A stretch of DNA of 64,000 nucleotides, from assembly GCF_002277815.1 (NCBI RefSeq), contig NZ_NKJI01000023.1, positions 35,040 through 99,039 of the forward strand, written 5' to 3'. The notes beneath the pieces were generated by a model. That model had not been told where the DNA came from, did no database searches, and was given only the letters and a program-made list of their open reading frames with translations. The position numbers and the translations under genes are program-made. This DNA comes from Pseudomonas sp. ERMR1:02 (GTDB lineage: Bacteria; Pseudomonadota; Gammaproteobacteria; Pseudomonadales; Pseudomonadaceae). Below, piece by piece: positions 35,800 to 44,635 of this stretch; the first letter of the stretch is position 1, and each line of letters begins with the position of its first letter.

Positions 35800-35835
35800 G
35801 CGTCCAGCGAGTTCAGGTTTCAACAAGGAGTGTGT

Positions 35836-37062
35836 ATGGCTGTGGGATGGCGGCGAGCGTTCGTGGTTGGACTACTGACCCTGAGCTCGTCCGTGTGGGC
35901 GGCCAAGAAGGTCGATCTGGATTATCACGTGCACCTTTTGCCGCAAAGCGACCAGGCGGAAGTGCGTCTGACGCTGGCGCAAGGCTCAGCGGTACGCAGC
36001 CTGGATTTCGACCTTGGCGACGGCAGCAATTACAGTGATTTCAAGGCCGACGGCCAGTGGCAACTGACACCGGGCACGCAAACCCGTGGTGTCTGGCGCC
36101 CGGCCACCGACAAGGCCAGCCTGACCTACCGCGTACGCATCAGCCACGACCGCAAGAACGGCAGCTTCGACACACGCATGACCCCGACCTGGGCGTTGCT
36201 GCGCGGTGATGATCTGGTGCCTCCCGCCAAACTCGATCAGCAGGACGGCATCGAACTGGTGTCACGCCTTGAATTCGAGTTGCCCAGCGGCTGGAAAAGC
36301 GTCGAAACCGCCTGGCCGCGAATCGGCAAGAACAAGTTCAGAATCGACAACGTATCCCGATTGTTCGACCGACCAACCGGTTGGATGCTCGCCGGTCACC
36401 TTGGCAGCCGTCGTACCCGTCTGGGGGAAACCGAAGTGACCGTGGCCTCACCCCAGGGGCAGGGCATGCGGCGTATGGATGTGCTGACCCTGCTGACGTT
36501 TGTCTGGCCGCAAGTGCAAGCTGTGTTCCCTCGTCATCCTTCCAAACTGCTGATTGTCGGCGCCAACGATCCGATGTGGCGCGGCAGCCTGGCAGCACAT
36601 GAATCGATCTACCTAAACACGCGTTTGCCACTGGTCAGCGAAAGCGGCACCAGCGCGTTGGTGCGTGAGTTGGCGCAGTTGTTCGGGCGGATCAACGATC
36701 AGCGGCACAGTGACTGGATCAGCGAAGGTTTTGCCGAGTATTACGCCATCGAACTGGTGCGCCGCGCGGGTGGCATGAGTGACGAGCGTTACCAGAGTTT
36801 GCAGGGGCGTTTAGCGAAGGACAGTCAGAAAGTCACCACCTTGCGCGGCGAACAGATCAGCCCGGCGCAGATTTCAAAAGCGGTGGTGTTGTTGCAGGAA
36901 CTGGATCGCGAGATTCGCCTGAAGACCCGCAACAAGCGTTCGCTGGATGATGTGTTGCGCGGGGTGATGCGTTTGGGGAGCGTGGATACCAAGGAGTTTG
37001 TTCAGCTCTCGGAAAGTGTCATTGGCGATTCTTCCAAAGTCCTTGATACCGATTTGCTGTAG
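35836..37062 (+). CDS. exported gluzincin-like protein with degenerate zinc motif
   Basis: 408 residues from ATG 35836 (AAGGAG 5 bases upstream), with a signal peptide ending about VWA (residue 22). The layout resembles M1/M61 metallopeptidases: an N-terminal beta domain, then a helical domain with WISEGFAEYY carrying the third-ligand glutamate Glu297. Where HELAH is expected the sequence is RELAQ (277-281), so both histidine ligands are gone and catalysis is unlikely. No family name is certain. Its TAG stop lies inside a REP element. Confidence 0.7.
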   Translation: MAVGWRRAFVVGLLTLSSSVWAAKKVDLDYHVHLLPQSDQAEVRLTLAQGSAVRSLDFDLGDGSNYSDFKADGQWQLTPGTQTRGVWRPATDKASLTYRVRISHDRKNGSFDTRMTPTWALLRGDDLVPPAKLDQQDGIELVSRLEFELPSGWKSVETAWPRIGKNKFRIDNVSRLFDRPTGWMLAGHLGSRRTRLGETEVTVASPQGQGMRRMDVLTLLTFVWPQVQAVFPRHPSKLLIVGANDPMWRGSLAAHESIYLNTRLPLVSESGTSALVRELAQLFGRINDQRHSDWISEGFAEYYAIELVRRAGGMSDERYQSLQGRLAKDSQKVTTLRGEQISPAQISKAVVLLQELDREIRLKTRNKRSLDDVLRGVMRLGSVDTKEFVQLSESVIGDSSKVLDTDLL

Positions 37063-37084
37063 GAGCGAGGCTTGCCCGCGAAGG
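37059..37084 (+). repeat. single REP element supplying a stop codon
   Basis: GTAGGAGCGAGGCTTGCCCG and onward, same type as at 8538. The TAG at 37060-37062 within it ends the upstream gene. Confidence 0.8.
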
Positions 37085-37112
37085 GGCCTTAAGCCTCACT
37101 GGACTTTCCGGG

Positions 37113-37490
37113 TCAAACCCCTGTTTTCGGCGACTTCAACGAATCATTCCCGGTCACTGTCGCAGTTTTAGTCGCCGCTTCGGCATTGGCCTTCAGCCGG
37201 TTCAAATCTTCAGCGGCGCGCTGGATTTTCGCTCGTACGTTATCCATATCCTGACGGCTTTTCTCCAGCAAGCTTTTCGCCGAGCTATGGCCGGTGATAC
37301 CGCGTGCCAGCGCTACGCCACCGATGGCCACTTGAATCAAACCGAAGATCCCGCCACGGCGCAGGCCCTTGCCCACCATGACCACGCCACCGGCCAGGGA
37401 GCCAATGCGTTCCCAGCCGTGAACGTTCTGGTCTGTAGAAGTCTGGAACGGGGTGGATTCAATGCGCTCTACGCGTTTGAGTTCGCTCAT
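37113..37490 (-). CDS. DUF2892-type small membrane protein
   Basis: 125-residue protein with a glycine-rich hydrophobic hairpin (ERIGSLAGGVVMVGKGLRRG then GLIQVAIGGVALARGI, about residues 27-66) typical of DUF2892/YgaP membrane domains, followed by a charged helical tail (SRQDMDNVRAKIQRAAEDLN). Function unknown. Single gene on the minus strand. Confidence 0.75.
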   Translation of the reverse strand: MSELKRVERIESTPFQTSTDQNVHGWERIGSLAGGVVMVGKGLRRGGIFGLIQVAIGGVALARGITGHSSAKSLLEKSRQDMDNVRAKIQRAAEDLNRLKANAEAATKTATVTGNDSLKSPKTGV

Positions 37491-37596
37491 GATTTATCTC
37501 CAGGCAGGAAGGGCTGCTTCGGTAATAGATGCTTCAGGATGGATACCTAAGCTGACTGCCGTGGCGACCAGCTTGTTCCATCGAATGTGCCGTAAT

Positions 37597-38067
37597 TCAG
37601 CGAAATTTAGGCCCTGAGCGGGTGTTGAGGCCTTTGGCCATGCGGTCATAGAGTACGACATTGACCGTGGCGGCGAGGTTCATGCAGCCGGTGGTCGGGA
37701 TGTAGACCACGTCTTCACACCAGTCGCGAATCTCTTTATCCAGTGAGCCGTCTTCCGGGCCAAAGATGTACAGCGCGCGGTCCGGGTGGGTGTACTCAGG
37801 CAATGGGCGGGCGCCTTCGACCAACTCCACGGCGACCGGTACGCAGTTCAGCGGCAGAATCTTCTTCAGGTCGTCGATGCCGATCAGCGGGATGTCGTAG
37901 TGGACGCGCTTGGTATCGGTGACGAAGTCGGCGGCGCGCTCATAGCGCTTGCCGGTGTAGAACACCGAGGCCACGCCATAACAGCCAGCGGCGCGCATCA
38001 CCGAACCGACGTTCTCCGGTGATTTGGGGTTATACAAACCAATGCAGCTGTACCGTTTGTCTGCCAC
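37597..38067 (-). CDS. SPOUT-class RNA methyltransferase (TrmH family)
   Basis: 156-residue 2'-O-methyltransferase of the SPOUT/TrmH fold: NPKSPENVGSVMRAAGCYG (motif 1), ALYIFGPEDGSLD (motif 2) and IPTTGCMNLAATVNVVLYD (motif 3, knot with SAM pocket). Acts on tRNA or rRNA; the exact nucleotide is not clear, and it is not a close TrmL match. ATG 38067. Confidence 0.87.
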   Translation of the reverse strand: MADKRYSCIGLYNPKSPENVGSVMRAAGCYGVASVFYTGKRYERAADFVTDTKRVHYDIPLIGIDDLKKILPLNCVPVAVELVEGARPLPEYTHPDRALYIFGPEDGSLDKEIRDWCEDVVYIPTTGCMNLAATVNVVLYDRMAKGLNTRSGPKFR

Positions 38068-38157
38068 GAGCGGGGTGCCTTTCGGGAAAAAAGCGCGATT
38101 ATACGGGGATTGGGGGAGGGGTGTTCAGTTTGAGATTGGTGGTGCCAAGGAGATAGC

Positions 38158-38226
38158 TTTCGCGGGCAAGCCTCGCTCCTACAGGAGATGCGCAGTCCCT
38201 GTAGGAGCGAGGCTCGCCCGCGAAGA
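38158..38226. repeat. REPIN (inverted REP pair)
   Basis: Left copy 38158-38184 and right copy 38198-38226 are near-exact reverse complements (GTAGGAGCGAGGCTCGCCCG and onward), with only about 13 bases between them. Lies between the methyltransferase and yajD genes. Confidence 0.85.
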
Positions 38227-38250
38227 GGCCAGCATGCCCAGCGAAGATCT

Positions 38251-38622
38251 TCAGTCTTCTTTTTTCATCAGGCCAGCCAACGCAGCAAACGGGTTATGCG
38301 TCGCCTTGGCGATTTTCGGCGTGCTCAGCGAACCTTCGCCGAAATACTGCTGGTCGGTATAACGCGAGTGTTCGTTGTCATGGCAATAGAGGCACAACAG
38401 CTCCCAGTTCGAACCGTCCTGCGGGTTGTTGTCGTGATTATGGTCGCGGTGGTGCACTGTAAGTTCGCTCAGGCGCTTGCCGGAGAATTCGCGGGCGCAG
38501 CGGCCGCATACGTGCGGGTACATTTTCAGGGCCTTGTCGCGGTAGCCCATTTCTTTGTCGCGCTGGTTGTCGGCGAGGATGCGGTCGAGCTTCGATGTGT
38601 TGGTTGGGGTGGACGAACTCAT
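38251..38622 (-). CDS. YajD-family HNH nuclease
   Basis: 123-residue protein with an HNH motif: CGRCAREFSG, LTVHHRDHNHDNNP and LCLYCHDNEH give paired zinc cysteines and the catalytic histidines. Homologous to E. coli YajD. Cellular role unknown. Followed by a REPIN; ATG 38622. Confidence 0.87.
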   Translation of the reverse strand: MSSSTPTNTSKLDRILADNQRDKEMGYRDKALKMYPHVCGRCAREFSGKRLSELTVHHRDHNHDNNPQDGSNWELLCLYCHDNEHSRYTDQQYFGEGSLSTPKIAKATHNPFAALAGLMKKED

Positions 38623-38671
38623 GGGTTCACCTTTGTAGAAAGACTAATGACGGTAATGATCAGAGTTTAGC

Positions 38672-39357
38672 TCAGCCCTTGAGCTTCTCGGCAATCCAGA
38701 TGGTGTGGCGGGTGCCTTTGTTGCCGTGGGCGAAGACCTGCACTTCCTCGGCCTTGAAACCGGCTTTTTTCAGTTTGTCGGAAAACTGCCGGTCTGCGCT
38801 GGCAGACCAGACCGCCAGCACGCCTTTCGGTCGCAGGGCCTTGGCGCAGGCGCTGAGGCCGCCGGCGGAGTACAGCCAGCTGTTGGCCTTCTGGGTCAGG
38901 CCTTCGGGCCGTTGTCGACGTCGAGCATGATCGCATCGAAACCTTGCGGCTCGGCTTGCAGTACCTTGGCCACGTCTTCCATGCGGATGACGGTGCGCGG
39001 GTCAAGCAACGGTTTGCCGGCTTTCTCGCCCAGCGGCCCGCGGTTCCATTCCACAACACCGGGTACCAGTTCGGCGACCACCACTTCAGCGCTCTTGCCC
39101 AAGTGCTTGAGCGCCGAGGCGAGGGTGAAGCCCATGCCCAGGCCACCGATCAACACTCGCGAATTCGGCCGACCGGCGACCTTGCGGCAGGGGATCTCGG
39201 CCAGGGCATCCTCGGAGCCGTGCATGCGCGTGTTCATCAGTTGTCCGCCGTCACCGCCCTGGATCTTGATGACGAAATCCTCGCCGTATTCGAACAGGCA
39301 CAGGGCACCGCCGTTTTCGGGAATAGGGGTGGTGTCGAGCAGAACGAAACGTTTCAT
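38672..39357 (-). pseudogene. spermidine-synthase-like protein, frameshifted as read
   Basis: Class I methyltransferase-fold protein related to spermidine synthase: MKRFVLLDTTPIPENGGALC, VLIGGLGMGFTLASALKHLG (nucleotide motif), FDAIMLDVDNGP. One base is lost near 38905-38910 (DNGP | EGLTQKANSWLYS), after which the reading resumes to the stop at 38672. Restored length 228 residues. The aminopropyltransferase motif is GGLGMG rather than GGGDGG, so true spermidine synthase activity is doubtful. Confidence 0.8.
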
Positions 39358-39452
39358 GGGGCTCACTTGAGGAGAAAATGGCAACAGGGGGAAGGCAAAC
39401 GGACGCAGTTGGGAGTAGCCTGCAAATGACAACAAGGCCAACGGAGCCATTG

Positions 39453-39743
39453 ATGAAGTGCACCATTCTAACGGTCATTGCCCTGGCCGCGCTCTCGATT
39501 ACTGCAGTGCAGGCCCAACAGCTGCAAACCGTACCGGTCAGTCCTGCGTCGATGCCGGGATCGCCTGGCACCGCGACGCCCACGCCGTATCCGCAAATCA
39601 CACCCGCACCTTTGCCCAAAGTCGGCCCCGGCAGCAGCGGCCCACCGTTGGTCCCGATCGAGATGCCTAGCCCGCCGACCAAGGATCAACCGGTGCCGGG
39701 GATCGAGCAGAACCCGCCGAAGGTCAAGTCTCCCGGCGGTTAG
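39453..39743 (+). CDS. small secreted proline-rich protein, unknown
   Basis: 96 residues: a signal peptide (MKCTILTVIALAALSITAVQ, cleavage about AQA/QQ) and a low-complexity mature part rich in Pro, Gly and Ser (TPTPYPQITPAPLP). ACGGAG precedes ATG 39453. Its last bases overlap the convergent cNMP-binding gene by 4. No family recognised. Confidence 0.65.
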   Translation: MKCTILTVIALAALSITAVQAQQLQTVPVSPASMPGSPGTATPTPYPQITPAPLPKVGPGSSGPPLVPIEMPSPPTKDQPVPGIEQNPPKVKSPGG

Positions 39744-40213
39744 GCCTGCTGGGAAAGCAGTTGCCCGTCGGCCATGCGCAAGCGTTTGGAGAGGGAAACG
39801 GCGAGGGCGCGGATGATCTTGGCGGCGATTTTTGGTGCATCGTTGAGCATCTTTTCCAGCGAATCCTTGCCCAGGTTGAGCAACTGACAGTTGCTCGCCG
39901 CCACGCAACTGGCCGAGCGACGTTCGCCATCCAGCACGGCCATTTCGCCGAACGAGCGGCCACTGCGCAAGGTAGCAATGGTCACCTGCTGCCCGTCGCT
40001 GGTGGTCTTCTGCACGGCCACCTGGCCGGTGTGGATGATGCACATGAAGCTGCCGGGATCGCCCTCGTGGAAAATCTCTTCGCCCTGGGCAATGGTGCTG
40101 ATGCTGAAATAGCCCGAGGCCGCAGCGAAGTCCGCCGGCAACAGCTGGTTGAACAGGCCGCAGTCCATCAGCCAGTCGCGAATTTCGTTGTTCAGCAAGG
40201 TCTTTTCTGACAT
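39740..40213 (-). CDS. cyclic nucleotide-binding domain protein
   Basis: 157-residue protein with a single CAP-type cNMP-binding fold: EIFHEGDPGSFMCIIHTGQV and FGEMAVLDGERRSASCVA (phosphate-binding cassette with RS). No helix-turn-helix is present, so it is a stand-alone sensor domain, not a Crp-type regulator. Ligand and partner unknown. Confidence 0.87.
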   Translation of the reverse strand: MSEKTLLNNEIRDWLMDCGLFNQLLPADFAAASGYFSISTIAQGEEIFHEGDPGSFMCIIHTGQVAVQKTTSDGQQVTIATLRSGRSFGEMAVLDGERRSASCVAASNCQLLNLGKDSLEKMLNDAPKIAAKIIRALAVSLSKRLRMADGQLLSQQA

Positions 40214-40261
40214 GTCGTGCGGTCTTTATTGTTGTGTCTGATTCCGGGTTTGACATTGCCC

Positions 40262-40366
40262 CTGTAGGAGCGAGCGGTGCGACGATTCGACTTGCCCGCG
40301 AAGGCGTCATCAGCCTTACTGCGAATACCGAGTTTTTCCCTTCGCGGGCAAGCCTCGCTCCTACAA
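40262..40366. repeat. REPIN with one expanded-loop copy
   Basis: The right copy 40340-40364 is canonical (reverse complement of GTAGGAGCGAGGCTTGCCCG and onward). The left copy 40263-40304 has GTAGGAGCGAG and CTTGCCCGCGAAGG separated by 16 extra bases at the loop. Confidence 0.8.
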
Positions 40367-40411
40367 GGGCTCTGAGGTGTTTCTTAAGACCGGCACGCCA
40401 GCCCAAGTTCC

Positions 40412-42465
40412 TCAGGCAATCCCCAATACCTTGAACAAAAATGCATATTCGAGTGCTACGTCACGCAATCCCTGGTATCGACCACTCATCCCGCCATGCC
40501 CGGCGCCCAGTTCGGTCTTGAGCAGCAGGAGATTGTTGTCGGTTTTGGTCGCGCGCAATTTGGCCACCCACTTGGCCGCTTCCCAGTACTGCACTCGACT
40601 GTCGTTGTAGCCGGCGATGACCAGTGTGGCCGGATACGCTTGAGCAGTGACGTTTTCGTACGGGGCGTAGGCCTTGATCCGATCATAGACGTCCGCTTCT
40701 TCAGGGTTGCCCCACTCGTCGTATTCAGTGACGGTCAACGGCAGATCCGGGTCGAGCATGGTATTGAGCACATCGACGAATGGCACTTCGGCAATCGCTG
40801 CGCCAAACAGCTCTGGCCTTTGATTCAGCACCGCCCCGATCAACAGGCCACCGGCACTGCCACCGCTAATCGCCAGTTGTGGCGCGGTGGTGAATCCATT
40901 GGCGATCAAATGCTCGGCGCAGGCGATGAAGTCGCTGAAAGTATTGTGCTTGTGTTCCTGCTTGCCGGCGCGATACCACGCCTCACCCAGCTCTCCACCG
41001 CCGCGCACGTGAGCGATGGCAAATGCCATGCCGCGATCGAGCAGGCTTAGGCGCGCGTGTGAGAACCACGGGTCGAGGCTTTCGCCATAAGCGCCGTAGC
41101 CGTACAAATAAAGCGGAGTCGGCTTACCGAGCGCTTCGCGTTTGACTACAAGGCTGATCGGCACCTTGGTGCCGTCGGGCGCAGTAGCCCACAGGCGCTG
41201 GCTGACGTAAGCATCGGCGTCGAACGGGCCGAGCACCGGAGTTTCCTTGAGAACTTTCTGCTCACCGTTGACCAGTTCCAGCTGACGGATTTGCGCTGGA
41301 CGGTTCAACGCTTCATAACGCAAGCGAATCCGCTCGCTGACGAACTCCAGGCTGTTCTGCACATGCAGGCTGTAGGCCGCGTCCGGCAGTTGCACCCGGT
41401 AGCTCGGCAAGCCCTGTGGGTGAACTTCAATGATCGGCAAGCCACCTTCACGCAGGCTCAAGGTCATGGCGCCGGCGTTCAGGCTCATACCTTCGATCAT
41501 CACTGTATCGCTATGGGGAATCAGGTTCTGCCAGGCGGATTCGATGGGCGCGATGCCGGTATCAACAGCCGTGTACAAGGCGAAATTGATGCCGTCGCGG
41601 TTGGTGCGGATGAACCAGGTCCATTGACCGTCGAGCGCACCGTGGTCAACGTCGTACTCATGGTCCTCGACCCGTGGCGCAATGCAGGTGAAGGCTTGCT
41701 GTGGCTGGTTGGCATCCAGTACCCAGACTTCGCTGGTGGTCTTGCTGCCCAAGGACAGCAGCAACTGCTGTTCGGAACTTGCGCGGTAGCAATGCATGAA
41801 GAAACGGCCGTCCGGCTCATGAAACACTTCTTCGGCCGCCGTGCCATCCAGGCGATAGCGGAACAACTTGTGCGGGCGATGGGTGTCGTCCAGTTCGCCG
41901 AAAAACAGGGTCAGGCTGTCATTGGCCCAGGTCATGCTGCCGTCACAGTCCTGGAATTCCAGCTCGCTGACGCGTCCGTCGGATAATTCCTTCACGAACA
42001 GTGTGTAGATCTCATCGCCTGTGGAGTCGATGCTGTAGGCCAGGCGCTGGTGGTCCGGGCTGATGCTGAACGCGCCGAGGGAAAAGAAGCCGCCATTGGC
42101 CAGAGCGTTCGGGTCCAGCAGCAGGAGTTCCTGGCTTTCATCGAGTGTCAGGCTGTCGTCGGCCGGGCGCGGGCAACGGTAGTGCCGGGCGTATTCGTCA
42201 CCCGCGGTGGTGCGGGTGTAATACAGGTACGGTCCCCAAGGGAGGGCAAAGACAGGTCAGTTTCGAGAATCCGCCCCTTGATCTCTTCGAACAGGGTCTC
42301 ACGCAACCCGGCCTGATCGGCGGTCCGTGCCTCCTGATAGCTGTTTTCAGCCTTCAGGTAGTCGAGCACCGCATCGGTGTCGCGCTCCTGCAGCCAGGCA
42401 TACGGGTCATCACCCTCGTCCTTGCGAGCGATCGGGGCGTCGGAAACGTTGGCAGATAAGGGCAT
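40412..42465 (-). pseudogene. ptrB: oligopeptidase B (S9 prolyl oligopeptidase), frameshifted as read
   Basis: Cytosolic serine oligopeptidase cutting after basic residues. From ATG 42465: DDPYAWLQERDTDAVLDYL (family N-terminus), beta-propeller, then alpha/beta domain with GGSAGGLLIG (Ser) and GAGHGG (His). One base is lost near 42239-42243 (SLPS | PWGPYLYYTR). The rest reads openly to 40412, with no start codon until 41995. Restored length about 684 residues, normal for PtrB. Confidence 0.85.
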
Positions 42466-42504
42466 GAAGGGCTCTCGATCAATGTACGAAATAGGGCTTC
42501 GCAA

Positions 42505-42598
42505 CCTGTGGGAGCGGGCTTGCTCGCGAAGAGGTCAGCCCATTCAACATCTCTGTTGACTGATACACCGCTTTCGCGAGCAAGCCCGCTCCCACAGG
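42505..42598. repeat. REPIN (inverted REP pair, second type)
   Basis: Copies at 42505-42534 (CCTGTGGGAGCGGGCTTGCT and onward) and 42572-42598 are reverse complements; the core is GAGCGGGCTTGCTCGCGAA. It sits in the divergent region between ptrB and the next gene. Confidence 0.85.
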
Positions 42599-42678
42599 GA
42601 TTGCGCGTTGCTGTCCGGATTTGGGCAGCCTGACGTGCGAAAAGTCGTTACTATAAGCGCCTCTTTGCCTGCCTTGCC

Positions 42679-43176
42679 ATGGACACCATGACCGAGAACG
42701 ACTATCTGATCGCTTGGGGCCTTTACGCCTTTGCCGCTTTGGGCTGCCTGTTGGTGTGGATGCGCCTTACCCGCTGGATGTGGCGCTGGCTGCGTGAGCC
42801 GCTGCGGTTGCTGGTGGCCGTGCTGCTGTTTTCCCCGACCATCATCGACCCGGTGAAGGAAAAGGTCGCCCCGGCCATCGCCATCACCGCCCTCGACCTG
42901 TTGTTCAAGGTCGGCAACAACGCTTGGCGGGCGATTTCCGATCTGTTCATGTACGGCATGATCGCTTTCGGCATTTACCTGGTGTTTGTGGCAATCCGCT
43001 TCCCGATCGAGCGCGCCTCCAACGCGCGCAAGGAAAAGGCCGCTGCCGCCAAAGCAGCGTCCCTCGCTGAGGAACAGGAGGAGGATCATCCTTTCGGCGG
43101 TGCAGGCGATGATCGCTACGGTCGTCCTCCCGTGCCGAGCAACCCACAGCGTATGCGGGTCGAACCGCGTTTGTAA
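42679..43176 (+). CDS. small membrane protein, unknown
   Basis: 165-residue protein with three or four hydrophobic segments (IAWGLYAFAALGCLLVWMRL; LLVAVLLFSPTIID; MYGMIAFGIYLVFVAI) and a charged, disordered C-terminal tail. Start ATG 42679 or 42688. It precedes a glutamine amidotransferase and a DUF2937 membrane protein in the same direction with short gaps, so the three probably form one operon. No named family recognised. Confidence 0.72.
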   Translation: MDTMTENDYLIAWGLYAFAALGCLLVWMRLTRWMWRWLREPLRLLVAVLLFSPTIIDPVKEKVAPAIAITALDLLFKVGNNAWRAISDLFMYGMIAFGIYLVFVAIRFPIERASNARKEKAAAAKAASLAEEQEEDHPFGGAGDDRYGRPPVPSNPQRMRVEPRL

Positions 43177-43208
43177 CTTTGCCCCTGGCTTGAAGCGAGA
43201 GTCCGAGC

Positions 43209-43985
43209 ATGTGTGAGTTATTGGGCATGAGCGCCAATGTCCCGACCGATATTGTGTTCAGCTTCACTGGGCTGATGCAGCGCGGCGGGCGCACCGGTCC
43301 GCACCGTGACGGTTGGGGCATCGCTTTTTACGAAGGCCGGGGCTTGCGCTTGTTTCAGGACCCGGCGGCGAGCTGCGAGTCGGAAGTCGCCAATCTGGTG
43401 CAACGCTACCCGATCAAGAGCGAAGTGGTGATCGGGCACATCCGCCAGGCCAACGTCGGCAAGGTCTGTTTGTCCAACACCCATCCGTTCGTGCGCGAAT
43501 TGTGGGGCCGCAACTGGTGTTTCGCCCATAACGGCCAGTTGGCGGACTTCCAGCCTTCCGCCAGTTTCTACCGCCCTGTGGGCGATACCGACAGCGAAGC
43601 GGCGTTCTGTGATTTGCTCAACCGCGTGCGTGCCGCGTTCCCCGAGCCGGTCGAGGTCGAAGAGCTGCTACCGGACCTGGTGGCCGCATGCGCCGAGTAC
43701 CGTAGCAAGGGCGTGTTCAACTGCCTGCTCAGCGATGGCGACTGGCTGTTCTGCTATTGCTCGACCAAGCTGGCGCAAATCACCCGTCGCGCGCCCTTCG
43801 GCCCGGCACGCTTGAAGGATGTCGATGTAATCGTCGATTTCCAGGCCGAAACCACGCCCAATGACGTGGTCACGGTGATCGCCACCGAACCCTTGACCGA
43901 AAACGAAACCTGGACCCGCTACGAACCGGGCCAATGGAGCCTGTGGCGGCGCGGTGAATGCGTCAGCCAGGGCATGACCGAATAA
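43209..43985 (+). CDS. class II glutamine amidotransferase (YafJ-like)
   Basis: 258-residue N-terminal-nucleophile amidotransferase domain: Cys2 (MCELLGMSANVP) is the nucleophile after Met removal, with GPHRDGWGIAFYEG, IGHIRQAN and CFAHNGQLADF marking the glutaminase site. No synthetase domain, so the ammonia acceptor is unknown. Lies between two small membrane-protein genes. Confidence 0.9.
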   Translation: MCELLGMSANVPTDIVFSFTGLMQRGGRTGPHRDGWGIAFYEGRGLRLFQDPAASCESEVANLVQRYPIKSEVVIGHIRQANVGKVCLSNTHPFVRELWGRNWCFAHNGQLADFQPSASFYRPVGDTDSEAAFCDLLNRVRAAFPEPVEVEELLPDLVAACAEYRSKGVFNCLLSDGDWLFCYCSTKLAQITRRAPFGPARLKDVDVIVDFQAETTPNDVVTVIATEPLTENETWTRYEPGQWSLWRRGECVSQGMTE

Positions 43986-43998
43986 GGATCTGCTCCCC

Positions 43999-44541
43999 AT
44001 GTTGCTCAGTTATCTACGGCTGGTGTTGTTTGCGGCGGGCCTGCTGATCGGTGTCCAGGTGCCGGGGTTCATCAACGATTATGCCAAGCGAGTCGAAGCG
44101 CATTTGATTGAAGCGCAGACGGGGTTGAGCGGGTTTCAGGGTACGGCCAATCAGTTCTTCAAGGGTGATATGCAGGCACTGGTGGCTCATTACCGCGCCA
44201 GCGAAGACCCGATCTTTCGCAGCGATGCCGACAGCCTGAGCAATCTGCTGACCCGTCAACTGGCGCTAGACAAGCAGTTCCAGGCAATGCAAGGCCCGTG
44301 GTACATCCGCTTCCTGCAAGTGGTGCTGGCCGCTGACCCGGACATTCGCAAGGAAACGTGGAATGGCTACAGCTACCAGATCCTGTTGACGCCACAAGCG
44401 ATGATCTGGGGCATGAGCGGCGCGTTGTTGCTGTCGTTCGGGATTGAATGTCTGTTCCGCTTGATCGATTGGGTTGTGTTGGGCGGCAAGCGTCTGCGCC
44501 AGAGTCGCCCAATCGAAGAGCGGGATTTGCGGGGCCTCTAA
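43999..44541 (+). CDS. DUF2937 family membrane protein
   Basis: 180-residue protein with an N-terminal span (YLRLVLFAAGLLIGVQVPGF), a soluble helical middle and a C-terminal span (MIWGMSGALLLSFGIECLFR), matching the DUF2937 pattern. 13 bases after the amidotransferase. Function unknown. Confidence 0.8.
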   Translation: MLLSYLRLVLFAAGLLIGVQVPGFINDYAKRVEAHLIEAQTGLSGFQGTANQFFKGDMQALVAHYRASEDPIFRSDADSLSNLLTRQLALDKQFQAMQGPWYIRFLQVVLAADPDIRKETWNGYSYQILLTPQAMIWGMSGALLLSFGIECLFRLIDWVVLGGKRLRQSRPIEERDLRGL

Positions 44542-44556
44542 CCCGCCATACCCAGA

Positions 44557-44584
44557 CTTTTGTAGCAGCTTGCTGCTACAAAAG
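44557..44584. repeat. perfect 13-base inverted repeat, REP-like or terminator
   Basis: CTTTTGTAGCAGC (44557-44569), loop TT, then its exact complement (44572-44584). It lies between converging genes. It can act as a terminator for either and resembles the GTAGCAGC class of Pseudomonas palindromes. Confidence 0.65.
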
Positions 44585-44635
44585 GGCGAGTAACCCCGTG
44601 CCTGTTTAACTGACGGGCATTAGCTGGCTTCTTTT

